Positions 21,355-31,904 of a stretch of DNA of 64,000 bases are shown here, one piece after another; position 1 is the stretch's first letter; each line of letters starts with the position of its first letter. Origin of the DNA: Chrysopilus asiliformis (lineage: Eukaryota > Arthropoda > Insecta > Diptera > Rhagionidae). A program made the position numbers and the translations under genes. The notes beneath the pieces were generated by a model that was not told the origin of the DNA, made no database searches, and saw nothing but the letters and a program-made list of their open reading frames with translations. The stretch covers positions 15,805,388 through 15,869,387 of the forward strand of contig OZ035962.1 of assembly GCA_964034945.1 (NCBI GenBank), in the 5' to 3' direction.

Positions 21355-23539
21355 GTCTTTGGAAATATCTGTTATGAATTTTTACTGGTGTGATTTTTTT
21401 TTAAAAAACATGTTTCAAAATTTGTTGATATTCGCTTTGCACCCAATCTTCGTTCATATTTCCAATTTCAAATAAACACTTTCTCATTTCTCGCGATGTT
21501 TTCCCCATGAACGGGCTCTTGTTGCAAAAATATTCTGTTGACATAATCATAATAATAAAGGGGAAAAGCGGAAGGAAAAAAAACAGAATAATATGGAAAA
21601 TATATTTATAGGGAAAGTGATCTTTTTTGACTTCTTCGTCACTGTCTACGTCAACGTTCCATCAGGACTTTTCCTTTAATATCATGGATGTGTCGGGATG
21701 GGAAAGATGTTTTTGACTTCGTAGGCAACGTTTTTAGGGGAACTCTGGTAACTGGCAATTCATTATCGTTTTTTTTTTGCTGGAATTCAATTTTCTTATC
21801 GGGCCAGCTACGATGAAAAATAATGGAAAGGAAATAAATAGACTTGAGTTCACCGTTGCCGAAGGATGGATGTTTTTCCTGTGGTGTCTGATAGGAAAGG
21901 TAAAAAAGGTAGTTACGGGGTTCATATTTCGTCAGAATAGGTAACTTGAGTGCTCAAGACAGTGAAGTTCAAGTCAGTAGTTGCCTAAAAGGTGAGAGTA
22001 TTATCTTTTTTTTTCGTTAATATCCTTCAAGGAAATGTGGTTCTTGTAGGACTTTCAGGCCGCTGTTGTTCTTCTTTTTGTTCTTTCATGGAACAGCGAT
22101 GTGTGCAGTAAAAAGTACTTCGACTTTGGAAGGAAGTTATTGAAATTACTTGTAGCTTTCTTATTTTTGATTCTTTTTTCGCTCAACGCATTTTTCTCTG
22201 TCACAATCTTGGCAATAATTCGACGAAAAAATGAACTAAACTGAAATACTTCGCACGAGTAAATTAAAGTTGAACTTATATTACAATATTTCTTTGAAGC
22301 ACTTTAATTTTCCTGAAATCGAACCCTCTATTTTGCTCAATTACAATCGATATTATTAAAAAAAATGAAGTAAAAGTCGTCGATTTGCGTAAGGCGTAAT
22401 TGGCTTCCTGCAGTAATATTTAACCTACGCTAGGCGCACGTTCACCTTGGTTAGGAAAAGTAAAAATGTGTCAACCTGAAATTCAAAAATTAGGGCTTAA
22501 AGAGCTGCACGGGTTGATCTTAGATCGATATTTCTAAGAAGTAATGACATATAATGGATAACTCCGTCTGCTTGCTACAGGCCAGATTTGACTTGTCAAA
22601 AAGTTGACTTGAATCAGCTTTATTATTGTCTAAGTATATGTTCTACCATAATTTAGGGCGGATTGGAAAAAGGGTTTTCGTATTTTTCACGGTTTGGAAG
22701 AATTGGTAAGAATTGTTTTCCTGTTCAAAATTTTGTGTACCTTTGCAGAACTGAAACTAGGCATGTGCTTTAAATACACTTGCATTGGCGCCATAGTCAA
22801 AAATCTACGAATTTTGAAGTTTTTCTCCTTGTGCTCCTCAAAAATAAATAACTAAAACACAGAAAACAATTTGGTACAATTCATATTTTATTATAATAAT
22901 GCACGACACAATTTTCCAACAAATCTATATTAAAAAGGATTTAATTTTATATTTACAAAGTCATATACAAATGTTCCCAAAAACTCTCATTGTCGATTTG
23001 TCATACTTTCTTAATTAACAATTAACACTCTTTTAAATAAAAATAGATAATTTAAAACCAAATATGAAACTGCAAGTCATATCAAAGAAATAATTCGAAT
23101 ACAAATGTTTGAATTTTGCTTTCTGGGAATTTTATGAAATTGGTACAATCTCAATGATGAAGTCCATAAATTTTAATCATGAAAATGGAAAGGAAACTTC
23201 TACGCTATAAATAAAATTTAATTCCATGCGAAAGACACAGAGACGAAAAAGTTCTTTGCCTAAGCATCGTACATAATTTAAAAAATGTATATTTGTGTTT
23301 AATTTTTCTACTTTTCCTCCCTATTTGTGGATAGGAGAAACCATTTCATTATACTAAACTTTGGTAATTAAAATCACGGAACTCTCACTAATAAAATATC
23401 ATGCAGAAGCGAAAGAGAGGGAATTTCTGATGAAGAGAAAGTGTTTGTCCGATGCTTAAAATCAGTCGTTGGCATCGTCGACGTCGTTATTTGGTAGTAG
23501 CCTACAGGATGAAATCCTGGCCAATGGTGGATTCTACCC
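21355..23539. other. No recognisable feature; possible 3' UTR at the right side
   Basis: No element ends or known domains. The right part (about 22860-23539) could be the 3' UTR if the minus-strand exon next to it is real. A pyrimidine-tract AG at 22748 (+) opens a 33-codon frame beginning LKLGMCFKYTC; considered weak. Confidence 0.35.
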
Positions 23540-23650
23540 TCATCTCAAGTTCCACCATGGCCTCTTTCGAAGTGAAGTCGAGAAACTCATTTCTTGGAAT
23601 GTGGGACGACGAGAAATTTGAACTTCCTCTTTTAGCTCACTGGGGGTAGT
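23540..23650 (-). CDS. Candidate terminal coding exon
   Basis: On the minus strand an acceptor (ccctgtttttattag, AG at 23651-23652) is followed by 36 codons and TGA. The frame reads TTPSELKEEVQISRR, PTFQEMSFSTSLRKR and PWWNLR; the other two frames stop within 20 bases. GC content is clearly above that of the flanks, and codon use (AAG, GAG, TTC, TCG) is balanced. The product is rich in S, R and K and not recognised. On the plus strand a 65-codon ATG frame (23452-23649) overlaps it; which strand codes, if either, is not proven. Confidence 0.35.
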   Translation of the reverse strand, partial: TTPSELKEEVQISRRPTFQEMSFSTSLRKRPWWNLR

Positions 23651-25130
23651 CTAATAAAAACAGGGTTGAATTTACCGGACCATAAGGGATGAAATGTGTG
23701 TATGTATGTTTTTATGGGTATGAAAATAACTAGACAACCAGATTATTCTCTGGTCAGAAAGAAATGTTATAAACCGACTTCATTATTACCATTAAAATTA
23801 TGTGGATGATACATGGACCAAGGAGTTAAATGTAAACTTCATCATAAAGATGGCAAACATGACCATGCTCATTAAATATTTTAATTAAAAAACAAGCGCA
23901 GGAGGAAATAATCACGATGGTAAATAGAAAACATCCCCATCCAAATATATCTTTTGACCAAAAAGTATTTTTTCTAGTCAGAATGTTATGCAGTACTTTT
24001 AATGATGCTCTAAACCGGTGTAACTTAATTCTATTAGGAATGCAAACTGCAGTCTCGTAAAATACTTGTGAAGAGTTTATTAAATAATTATGTACTTTAG
24101 TTTGTTTGTGCATGAAAAACCCCAGAAACAAAATATTCAAATTTCAAATTATACCTGGAAAATTTCTCTCAGCTACATTTTGATCTCAAAGTCTTCAAAA
24201 ATATTTGAATAGACGCAAAGTGAATACAAACAATTTAGTAAATTAATATTTGTGTATTTAAAGAAAATATTTTGATATTACACAGTGCAGATTTTTGAAA
24301 AGGAAAATCAATTTTCCATCACAGACAGTAAAATATATTTAAAAGAGATTTAATTAACTCTTTTGATTTGAACAAGTATAGTCGACTAATAGCGGATTTC
24401 AAGAAACTTTTATTGCTATTAAATTGAATTTGCCAACTCTTTTTGCTTGAAATTCGTTTGCTTTTCAAAAATCGTGAAACGCGCCATAAAAGTTTAAACT
24501 TTTCGAAAATTTGTAATTTTTTTGTGTGAAATTGTTATTGCCATTTGAATATTCTGTTACGAATTGTCCTATAATACGGAAATTAGTCCTTGTTTTTACT
24601 AAAAAAAACCTGCCGAGAACAAAACTTCTAAGTGCAGGGGCGCACCACGTTGGCTGATGCTACAATGGCAATTTTTAAAACTCGTACAAACCAATATGGG
24701 AGCTGACAACAAAGTTTTATGCGACTTGATTATTTACTAATTTCTTATTTATACTAAAATCTAATCCGATGTGCGTTGAAATTCTAGTTTAATGGCATTT
24801 TAAAAACTCAAATTGCCACTTTGGTACTTTTCTTCCTGCTGGCCAATGCGGCGCGCTTGAACTAAGAGTTTTTATCTTCTTACGCAGAAATCGTTTTATT
24901 CAAACTTGACTTATAGAAATGACCTAAAAAGCGAATTTTTTTTGGGTGAAAAATTGCAAAATTTTAAATTTTGAAACAGATGAGCTTGTAAGACTAGCGG
25001 AAAGATTGTTGAAACAAATGCTAATTTTTCGTTTAATTTTTTGTAAGAATAAATTTCGATAAAACTTGCATTCTTAATGGCCATTACTTACAGCGTTTTG
25101 GCATGACTGGCATGTTCTTTCTGCTCTAAA
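23651..25130. other. No recognisable feature
   Basis: AT-rich and unique by eye. A 104-codon minus frame at 23826-24140 shows no domain and no supporting splice signals. Confidence 0.4.
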
Positions 25131-25131
25131 G

Positions 25132-25310
25132 CCCAATTCAGACTAACGATTGCGATTACAATTACGATTGCGATTACGATTACGATTACGATTACGATTA
25201 CGATTACGATTGAGCCTCCTCGGCCAATGAAATCAAAGCTTTCATATCTCTATCGTTGAAAGCTTTTATCTCATTGGTCGAGAAGATACAATCGGTGCTC
25301 GAGATCTGCT
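25132..25310. repeat. GATTAC-type foldback element with (gattac)n tract
   Basis: Begins ccaattcagactaacgattg, followed by a 6-bp array (attacg) of about nine units at 25152-25211, then a hairpin made of ccaatgaaatcaaagctttc and gaaagcttttatctcattgg. The same start and hairpin occur at 27451. The right terminus is not clear, so the limits are approximate. Confidence 0.6.
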
Positions 25311-27450
25311 CGAGAATACTTGGCTCTATTCTGCGACAGAACTTGCTCTAAATCTGTCAGCCGAAAACGCCATTAGAAACTATTATGCCGATTTTAACCA
25401 AATTTTCATTGCAACTTAACATTTGTATCTATTTTTAAATGATGTGGCTATCTTTTCGATAAATGTTTTAGTTTTCCCAAAATTTAAAATTTTTGGCGAA
25501 ATTTCGTAGTTTTTCACTTTGAGTCACTTGTTAGAATTATGCAAATGATCCAGAATAAATTTTGAGTTCGTTTTAGTTCATTTCTTGAAGAAAATGATTT
25601 TTACAAAATAAGGACTTGTCTAATGCACTTCCTAGTTAATAACAATAATTTAAAACAAAAATTAAAAATAATCTTCAAATAATTTCAATGAAAAAAAAAA
25701 ACTTACGAATGCTCGCAAACTGCTATACAAAATAATTTTTAAAACCAAAGTTAATTTACCACAAACTCAAATTTCTTTCTAAGATTTCACATATGGATAA
25801 TAAAATAGTTTATTGTTCTATTTGCTAATATTCTAACCAAGCATAATTTAATAATTTGTTGCTGAAAAAGTGAGTTTAGAAATTCATCTTCAAAAATAAC
25901 GAAAGTACATAAGAAGAAGAAAATTGATTTTCCGTGTAAATTACTTAAAGACCTCTACCGCAAGACTTTAATATTATATACAATTCTGTAAATTACAATA
26001 TTATTGTTATCATTTGTCTACACAGTTTCTATGCTAAATGTACAAAGTATCTTGAATAATTAATAATCAGAAGTTATATAACTTAACCATGAATTCAAAA
26101 CTTAAATGGATTCATTTTGAGAGAAATTTAAGATAAAACTGTATCTCTCTGTGTTCGGAAGACTTAAACATTGTTGAAACTATTATATGTAAGAGAATTA
26201 AAATCTACAAATTTCTCTATTCCTAGCTTTCATTTATGTACTATATATTTAATTCGTTTTAAACAATCAGGGTATTCACAGTCTTCTTTTAATTTTCGGT
26301 ATTTGGTGTTTTCGGCAATATTAAAAGACTGAAAATATTCTGCTGTAAACATCCCACAGCACAGATTTGAGAACAGCGGTTTTATTGGATACGTGACCAA
26401 ATCATGAACTGCGAATTTGATTGTAAAATATGTCACATAAATTTTAAATCCATGTTTGATGTATTCTTTTGAATTTCTATTGTGGCAACGGGTATCAAAA
26501 ATGAAAAAATTTGCAGTCCGATGAGATAACCAACGAGAAAATTGGACAACTAAAAACATTACTAGCGCCACTCGCGGTTGATTCTTGATACCGAATAACC
26601 GGGCCGGAAAACACGACTCAAGGCATGTCTACAATTACCGAATCCGGTAATTCATTTTTACATGACCCAGTTTCCGTCTCGGTAAAAATCTGTTAAATTT
26701 GACTGAATTACCGAGCGGTAAAATTACTCGCAATTTAAAAGAGGACTGTGAATACCCTGAATATAAACTGTGATAAAAGGATAAGTAAAAAAAAAAAAAT
26801 AATAACATTCTCGAAAGTTTTTATCAATTTATTGAAAGTAGTTTTCATTTTATACGAATTTATCTAAACTGAAATTAAACTGAATTTACTCGAAACTAAT
26901 TAGGGGTAACTATTTAAGGATAACTTCACCAAAATGTACCTGCATGAAGAGTTATACAAGAACTTTCTGACAATTAACCGTACTGACAGACAGTGAGACA
27001 GACAGGTAAACAGGCAACCAAGACATCTGTTTTCGTAACATTTCTGTTGAAGAGATGCCGAATCCAACTTTTCAAGTATAAAACCCAATTAAACATCAAG
27101 GAGGAAGTTGAAAACATTGCGGTTGAAAGCTATTTTCACTGTTTGTAACTTAGCAACATAATTTCCCAGGTGAAATTGCTTTCGCTCCCTTCTGTGTATT
27201 GTGGATTATATATAGATACTGTGGATTGTGCACATAATAATGCCCGAGGTATGTGTATTTCTTAATAAAAAGCTTTTGGTATTTTTCTTATTATATTCAC
27301 ACTTTTAGAGATAGATGGTCTTTCAATGTACTTATGTAAAAGTCGGCAAGGAAAAATAAGATGAAATACAGTAGGAAAATGTGAATTTTTAGACTATGCT
27401 TTATGTTGCAAATCATTTACCTCTGGAACTACTTACCAGCCAGTTAAGTA
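25311..27450. other. No recognisable feature
   Basis: A 113-codon minus frame at 26230-26571 has no recognisable domain. Inside 26580-26760, tgaataccctga at 26750 echoes gggtattcacagtc at 26270 as an inverted pair, with ggtaattc/accgaatccgg words between, so a decayed TIR element of about 500 bp (26268-26760) is possible. Otherwise nothing. Confidence 0.35.
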
Positions 27451-27609
27451 CAATTCAGACTAACGATTGCGATTACAATTGCGGTTCGGATTGAGCTTCC
27501 TCGACCAATGAGATCAAAGCGTTCATTTTCCTATCGTTGAAAGCTTTGACCTCATTTTATCGAAAAGCCTCAATCGTAATCGCAATCGATTTAGACCCCA
27601 TTCAGACAC
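27451..27609. mobile_element. GATTAC-type foldback element, copy 2
   Basis: Left end caattcagactaacgattgc, right end gcaatcgatttagacc plus ccattcagacac, forming an imperfect inverted repeat; the central hairpin is ccaatgagatcaaagc / gctttgacctcattt. It lacks the expanded 6-bp array of the copy at 25.1 kb. The tail tttagaccccattcagacac is exactly repeated in tandem at 27590-27609 and 27610-27629. Confidence 0.65.
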
Positions 27610-27610
27610 T

Positions 27611-27739
27611 TTAGACCCCATTCAGACACAGTGGAATCCACGCGAATGCAAACTTTGTATGTGAACGCTAAAGAAGAACATCAGTTCCAACGGCGCGGTT
27701 GCATCCGCGCGAATTCCGCTGTGTTTGAACGGGCCCTAA
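27611..27739. mobile_element. Foldback element (about 129 bp)
   Basis: Arms of about 40 bp: ttagaccccattcagacaca ... cacgcgaatgcaa against ttgcatccgcgcgaatt ... gtttgaacgggccctaa. It directly abuts the previous foldback and shares its terminal word, suggesting the two are related or inserted end to end. No target duplication is evident. Confidence 0.6.
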
Positions 27740-27743
27740 GGTC

Positions 27744-28342
27744 TATTTTGACACGCAGTGGCTGTAATTTTTTTTTTCGCCTGCAACGATTTTTTCATCG
27801 AATCTTCACATGGATCTGAAAACTATCCGTCTGCGGTACATTTTCCTTTGGGGCATAATATATGTCACATTTTTATAGGGAAGAACTGCACTAATGTGGT
27901 GGCGATACACAGAGAGAAAATATAGCAAATTTTAATATTTTATAATATTAATCTTGGTATTACTAAAATTGTTAATTTCAATTACAAAAATAGTCAAAAC
28001 CGACCATTTTCATATGAAATTTAATTACTCAGTAGTAAAATTTTACACTTTGTGGTCTATTTTTTTCATTGAAGTGAACTATTTTAGTGATAGTCCCGAA
28101 ATCACATTATAAAGCAGTTCATTTTATTTTCTCTACGTATATTAATGTACATACAAAAACCATGAGAAAGTTTGCGGACGTGCGAGTGGAGGGTTCCGAA
28201 AATCTTAAAATTAGCATGACGTATTTTATAGTTGGGTATTGTTGGTATTTTCACAATTTCGCCCGCATTTGTCTCTAGCACGTGAAAAAGCACAAAACAG
28301 AAGTTAATTTTCGTTTGGAACTCTGTAGCTCTAGATTTAAAA
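27744..28342. other. No recognisable feature apart from a short repeat motif
   Basis: At 28195-28226 the words ccgaaaatcttaaaattagc and atgacgtattttat match 43174-43200 and the end motif at 44.28-44.32 kb; a decayed fragment of that repeat. Confidence 0.35.
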
Positions 28343-28441
28343 ATTTCGTCGAATTCCATTTCAAAACCCCGTCGAATTTCGTTAGAAAATCTCGTCGAAT
28401 TCCGTTGGAAAATCTCGTCGAATTCCGTTTGAAAATCTCGC
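28343..28441 (+). repeat. Tandem repeat, about 23-24 bp unit, four copies
   Basis: The word cgtcgaattccgttggaaaa recurs at regular spacing of 23-24 bases with minor variation. The frame across it (28282-28479) reads a quasi-repeat of SRRIPLENLVEFRLK type, an artefact of the tandem structure. Confidence 0.7.
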
Positions 28442-29510
28442 CTATTCGAAATTTTTTTTGCCTCTTGATTTTGGAATAGTGAACAGGTTTTTTAGTTTAT
28501 TATATTTTCTCAAATTTTTCCAAATATATGCCGATGAAAAACAATCCAGCTTTTTTTACAACACAAACACACAAGTAAACTTTTGAATGCAGCAATGAAA
28601 CTCAACATTTTAAATCGATTTTAACCGTTTTCAGTTGAAAAATACCACCCAGGGTAAATACAACTTTGTATCTATTTTCCTCGAGTTTTCCACTCGTTGC
28701 ATTTTCACGATATATCTAAATAGTAGTTTTTCATGCTTTTGTTTTTATTCTCTTGCTTGCTGAGCAGCCTTTGCCATTCACAATTTCTATACAAAGTATG
28801 GAATATCGTGGATTTTGTTGATGAAAATTCCATGTAAAGTGATGGAAAATGTTGCAAAATACTAGTGTTTGGTTGCATTTTAGAGGGAAACGGATACAGT
28901 GTGATTGCTGTGAATACAATTACGATTATATGCAGAAATTGTTCTCAGTTAACCTTAACGTTTATAGAGCGTGACTTACATATTGAGTAAAAAACCTATT
29001 TTGATATTTTCTTCAGGTTTTTGTACACTCGAAATAACGTTCAAATGTATAAAACTGAAACACTATTCACACCAACATCAAAAATAGCTACATTTTAAAG
29101 GCAACAAAATTCTCGAAACTGAAACGTTATTATAGACGTGAATTGGTTGAATGTGGTATGTTATAACATTTGTTGTGTTTATAACGAACACGAATGCTAT
29201 TTGGAACGTTAAAACAGTTTATACTAAAGTAAGCACGTACAGAAAATTCAATTAATTAAAAGTTCCCTTAGAGAGAATGTGGTGCGGTGCGCCCATTCAA
29301 CGTTTCGTGCTCATTTTGATGGTTATAATTGGCAACATGCTTAATATCCCTGACTTGTTAGAATCGCTCATATAAAGGAAATAAGGATAACAGATAAAGT
29401 GGGTAGAATGCGATAATGATTCATCTTTTAAATAGAAATTACATCATATAAAAAACATTAATCAATTATATATCAAAAAAAAAATTGGAAACATTAATTT
29501 TTTTGGTGTC
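28442..29510. other. No recognisable feature
   Basis: AT-rich, no element ends or domains recognised. Confidence 0.4.
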
Positions 29511-29676
29511 CTGGGCTGGACTCATGTATCTCGACGCGTCTCTGTCTTTCGACTTCAACGCAGCTTTTGACTTCACCATATCTGCAGCTTGAAATTTAGC
29601 GGAATCGTCACTATGAATCGAAACGTCATTCTGAATATTCATTCCGGGAAATTCCAGATACATGATTCTAGCCCTG
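29511..29676. mobile_element. CTGGGC/CAGGGC foldback element, copy 2
   Basis: Ends ctgggctggactcatgtat and atacatgattctagccctg, with the internal gacgcgtctctgtctttcga and gcttgaaatttagcggaat blocks shared with 19849-20086. The right arm lacks the long mirror seen in copy 1, so this is a shorter or less symmetric relative. An 18-base G run follows at about 29688-29705. Confidence 0.65.
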
Positions 29677-29679
29677 ATA

Positions 29680-29964
29680 CCTAAAATGGGGGGGGGGGGG
29701 GGGGGAATGGTCCAATTTTGCCCGTTCCAGAACTTAGCCGAGATATTTACGAGAAACGCGACTATACAAAATTTCAAGTCTCTAGCTCAATCCTTTCAAA
29801 AATTATGGTGTTCACGGGCAGACAGACAAACATACGGACGAACAGACGGACAAACAGACGGACGGACATGCGGAAATCAAAATCTTTTGTCATCCCAAAC
29901 ACCCTGGTGTAGTTCATTTTTGTGTCCGACGATTGGGTCGATCCGTTAGAAACATTATACAAAA
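29680..29964 (+). repeat. R1 interspersed repeat, truncated copy
   Basis: Contains atggtccaattttgccc, gaaacgcgactatacaaaat, tttcaagtctctagctcaat, a short acagacgg-type tract (29819-29870), catgcggaaatcaaaatctt and ctggtgtagttcatttttgt. It stops exactly where Helitron copy C starts. Confidence 0.7.
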
Positions 29965-30283
29965 TCATACTAATATATAAAAATGAGTTGGTTACTGTCT
30001 GTCTGTCTGTCTGTTCCTCTTTCACGCAAAAACGGCTGAACCGATTGACTTGAAATTTCTGGTTCCAACATAGGCATACGGAAAAGTAGCGCGAGGGTTG
30101 GGGGGACTAAGGGGAGAGGGTAAAGTGATCTCGAAACTTAGCTCTTCCTCTATGTTACCCTTTCGCGGGGAAACTACCGAACCGATTGGCCTGAGGTTTA
30201 GCTCCAACATAGACCATCAAAAAAAAAAATAAAAAAAAAAATTTGAAAAAACTTAACCCGGCAACGACGGGTATGCAAGCTAG
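29965..30283 (+). mobile_element. Non-autonomous Helitron, copy C (intact ends)
   Basis: Starts TCATACTAATATATAAAAAT after an A and ends with the acccggcaacgacgggt hairpin, atgcaagCTAG (30280-30283) and T, exactly as expected for insertion between A and T with no duplication. It carries (tgtc)n at the start and the conserved ctaccgaaccgattggcct block. This copy best defines the family: about 319 bp and non-coding. Confidence 0.85.
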
Positions 30284-30284
30284 T

Positions 30285-31514
30285 CTAATATACTTCTTTA
30301 TGAGTAAGAAAATTTAGTTCTTTTTAGTAGTTGCCTGATTTTACTAATATTCAAATATGCAATACTCTTCTAACAGTTGCTTGTGTACAAAGTGTTTGAA
30401 TTTCTTTATAGACTACCTACTTGAGATAAATGGTCCTTATCCATATTCATTTAAAATTCATAGATATACCGTGAGTAATATTAAAATCTTCCTCTTTTTA
30501 TCATATCATTCGGTAACAAAAGTTTATAAAATATGTACTTTACTTTTAAATAGCGAATATGCGAATAAAATGATAAGAAAGAGTTATGCTGTCTCATATG
30601 ACTTGAGCAAAAGTAAATTTAAGTGTACATATATAGATATATTTATAATGTCTGCATAATATCTATGTTATTCAAATGCTGAAAATTCAAAAGTTTACCT
30701 CCTGTGTTATACCGTTCAGCACTTTTGGCATCCACATTTCTCCAATGCATAAAAATTTTACTCGTTTTCTTTCTTTTATCTCACGAATGTATCTTCCACT
30801 CTATACAATGTAAATTTCAAGGACTAAAAGCTATTTTTATGATTATCATAGTTATTATTACCACTTTGCTACAATCGTATGTTTCTCTCCTTTGTATATG
30901 TTTGCTTTTAGCATTTAAAAAAAAATTATTAGTATTTTTCTTATTTTACATGTCGCATATATCATAAGTGGAAAACGGTTTAAAAGGAAAATCGTAGAAG
31001 GCTCTTGGATGTAATTCTGTCGGGTTTCAACCTGAAGAAAAACGTAATAAACGTGAGCATTTTATATTTAAGCATAAGTCATGTTATGTTTCTGCCACTG
31101 TTTAAATATTATAGATGATCTTGCATACTGTCAAATGGTATTTACAATGAAAACTCCATGTAATAATACTGGCAAAGTACTAAATGCGAATACAAGTAGC
31201 GGAGATGAGCTTTTTGCAAACAATATCAAAATTGTGTACGATGCATTATCTTGATTAAAGATGTTTTTAAGTACCTCATCGTGAGATTGCTCCTTTACAG
31301 TTGAAAGAATTCCAAAAATCTCACAAAAGTTTAATTTCCTGTGTTGTTCAATGTTATCTTTGCCTTTGGTTGACATTTTCTTTGACAAACAATCAAATTT
31401 GATTTGAAAATTCCATTCAAATATCCGCCATTTAAATTAAAAATAGTTTTTCATTTTTTGAGAAATGGTTGAATTACGTTTAAAAAACCTGTCCGAATTT
31501 TTCATTTCGTAATA
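30285..31514. other. No recognised gene; one 100-codon frame
   Basis: A 100-codon plus frame (30357-30659) starting MQYSSNSCLCTK has no recognisable domain. A pyrimidine AG at 30411-30412 and gtgagtaat at 30471 bracket 59 bases open in one frame within it; I consider this too weak to call an exon. Confidence 0.35.
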
Positions 31515-31517
31515 TAA

Positions 31518-31901
31518 TGCTACATTTACACGAATGACAAATTTGTCATTTTTTTCTTGTCATTATGTTAATTCCCGTGTAAATGGCATAATTTTTGTAA
31601 TTTTTTCTGTCAGGAAATGTCAATCTCTCATAAAAGAATGAACTTGTCCATTCTTTTATGCCAGATTGTCATTCGTGCAAACGCAATATTAGCTATGACA
31701 ACTTTAGTATTCAACTTTTGTCATAACTAATATTGCGTTTGTACGAATGACAATCTGGCATAAAAGAATGGACAAGTTCATTCTTTTATGAGAGATTGAC
31801 ATTTTCTGACAGAAAAAATTACAAAAATTATGCCATTTACACGGGAATTAACATAATGACAAGAAAAAAATGACAAATTTGTCATTCGTGTAAATGTAGC
31901 A
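31518..31901. mobile_element. 384-bp palindromic MITE, copy 3 (TAA duplication)
   Basis: TAA at 31515-31517 and 31902-31904. Arms and loop match copy 1, with a handful of single-base differences (for example tcaggaaatg, ttagctatgac, tgtacgaatgac). The loop orientation is that of copy 1. Confidence 0.92.
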
Positions 31902-31904
31902 TAA

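Noticed and set aside
22749..22854. Possible terminal exon after ctttgcag, 33 codons then TAA
   Set aside because: A single acceptor-like site with AT-rich product and no supporting composition change.
25152..25211. (gattac)n as a telomere-like or CRISPR-like array
   Set aside because: The unit is not the insect telomere repeat (TTAGG), there are no spacers, and it lies within a foldback element.
27173..27248. Possible exon between tttcccag and gtatgtgta, open for 25 codons
   Set aside because: The acceptor lacks a pyrimidine tract and composition does not differ from the flanks.
30357..30659. 100-codon plus frame with acceptor/donor-like sites inside
   Set aside because: Splice signals are weak (short pyrimidine tract, gtgagtaat) and the product is unrecognised.
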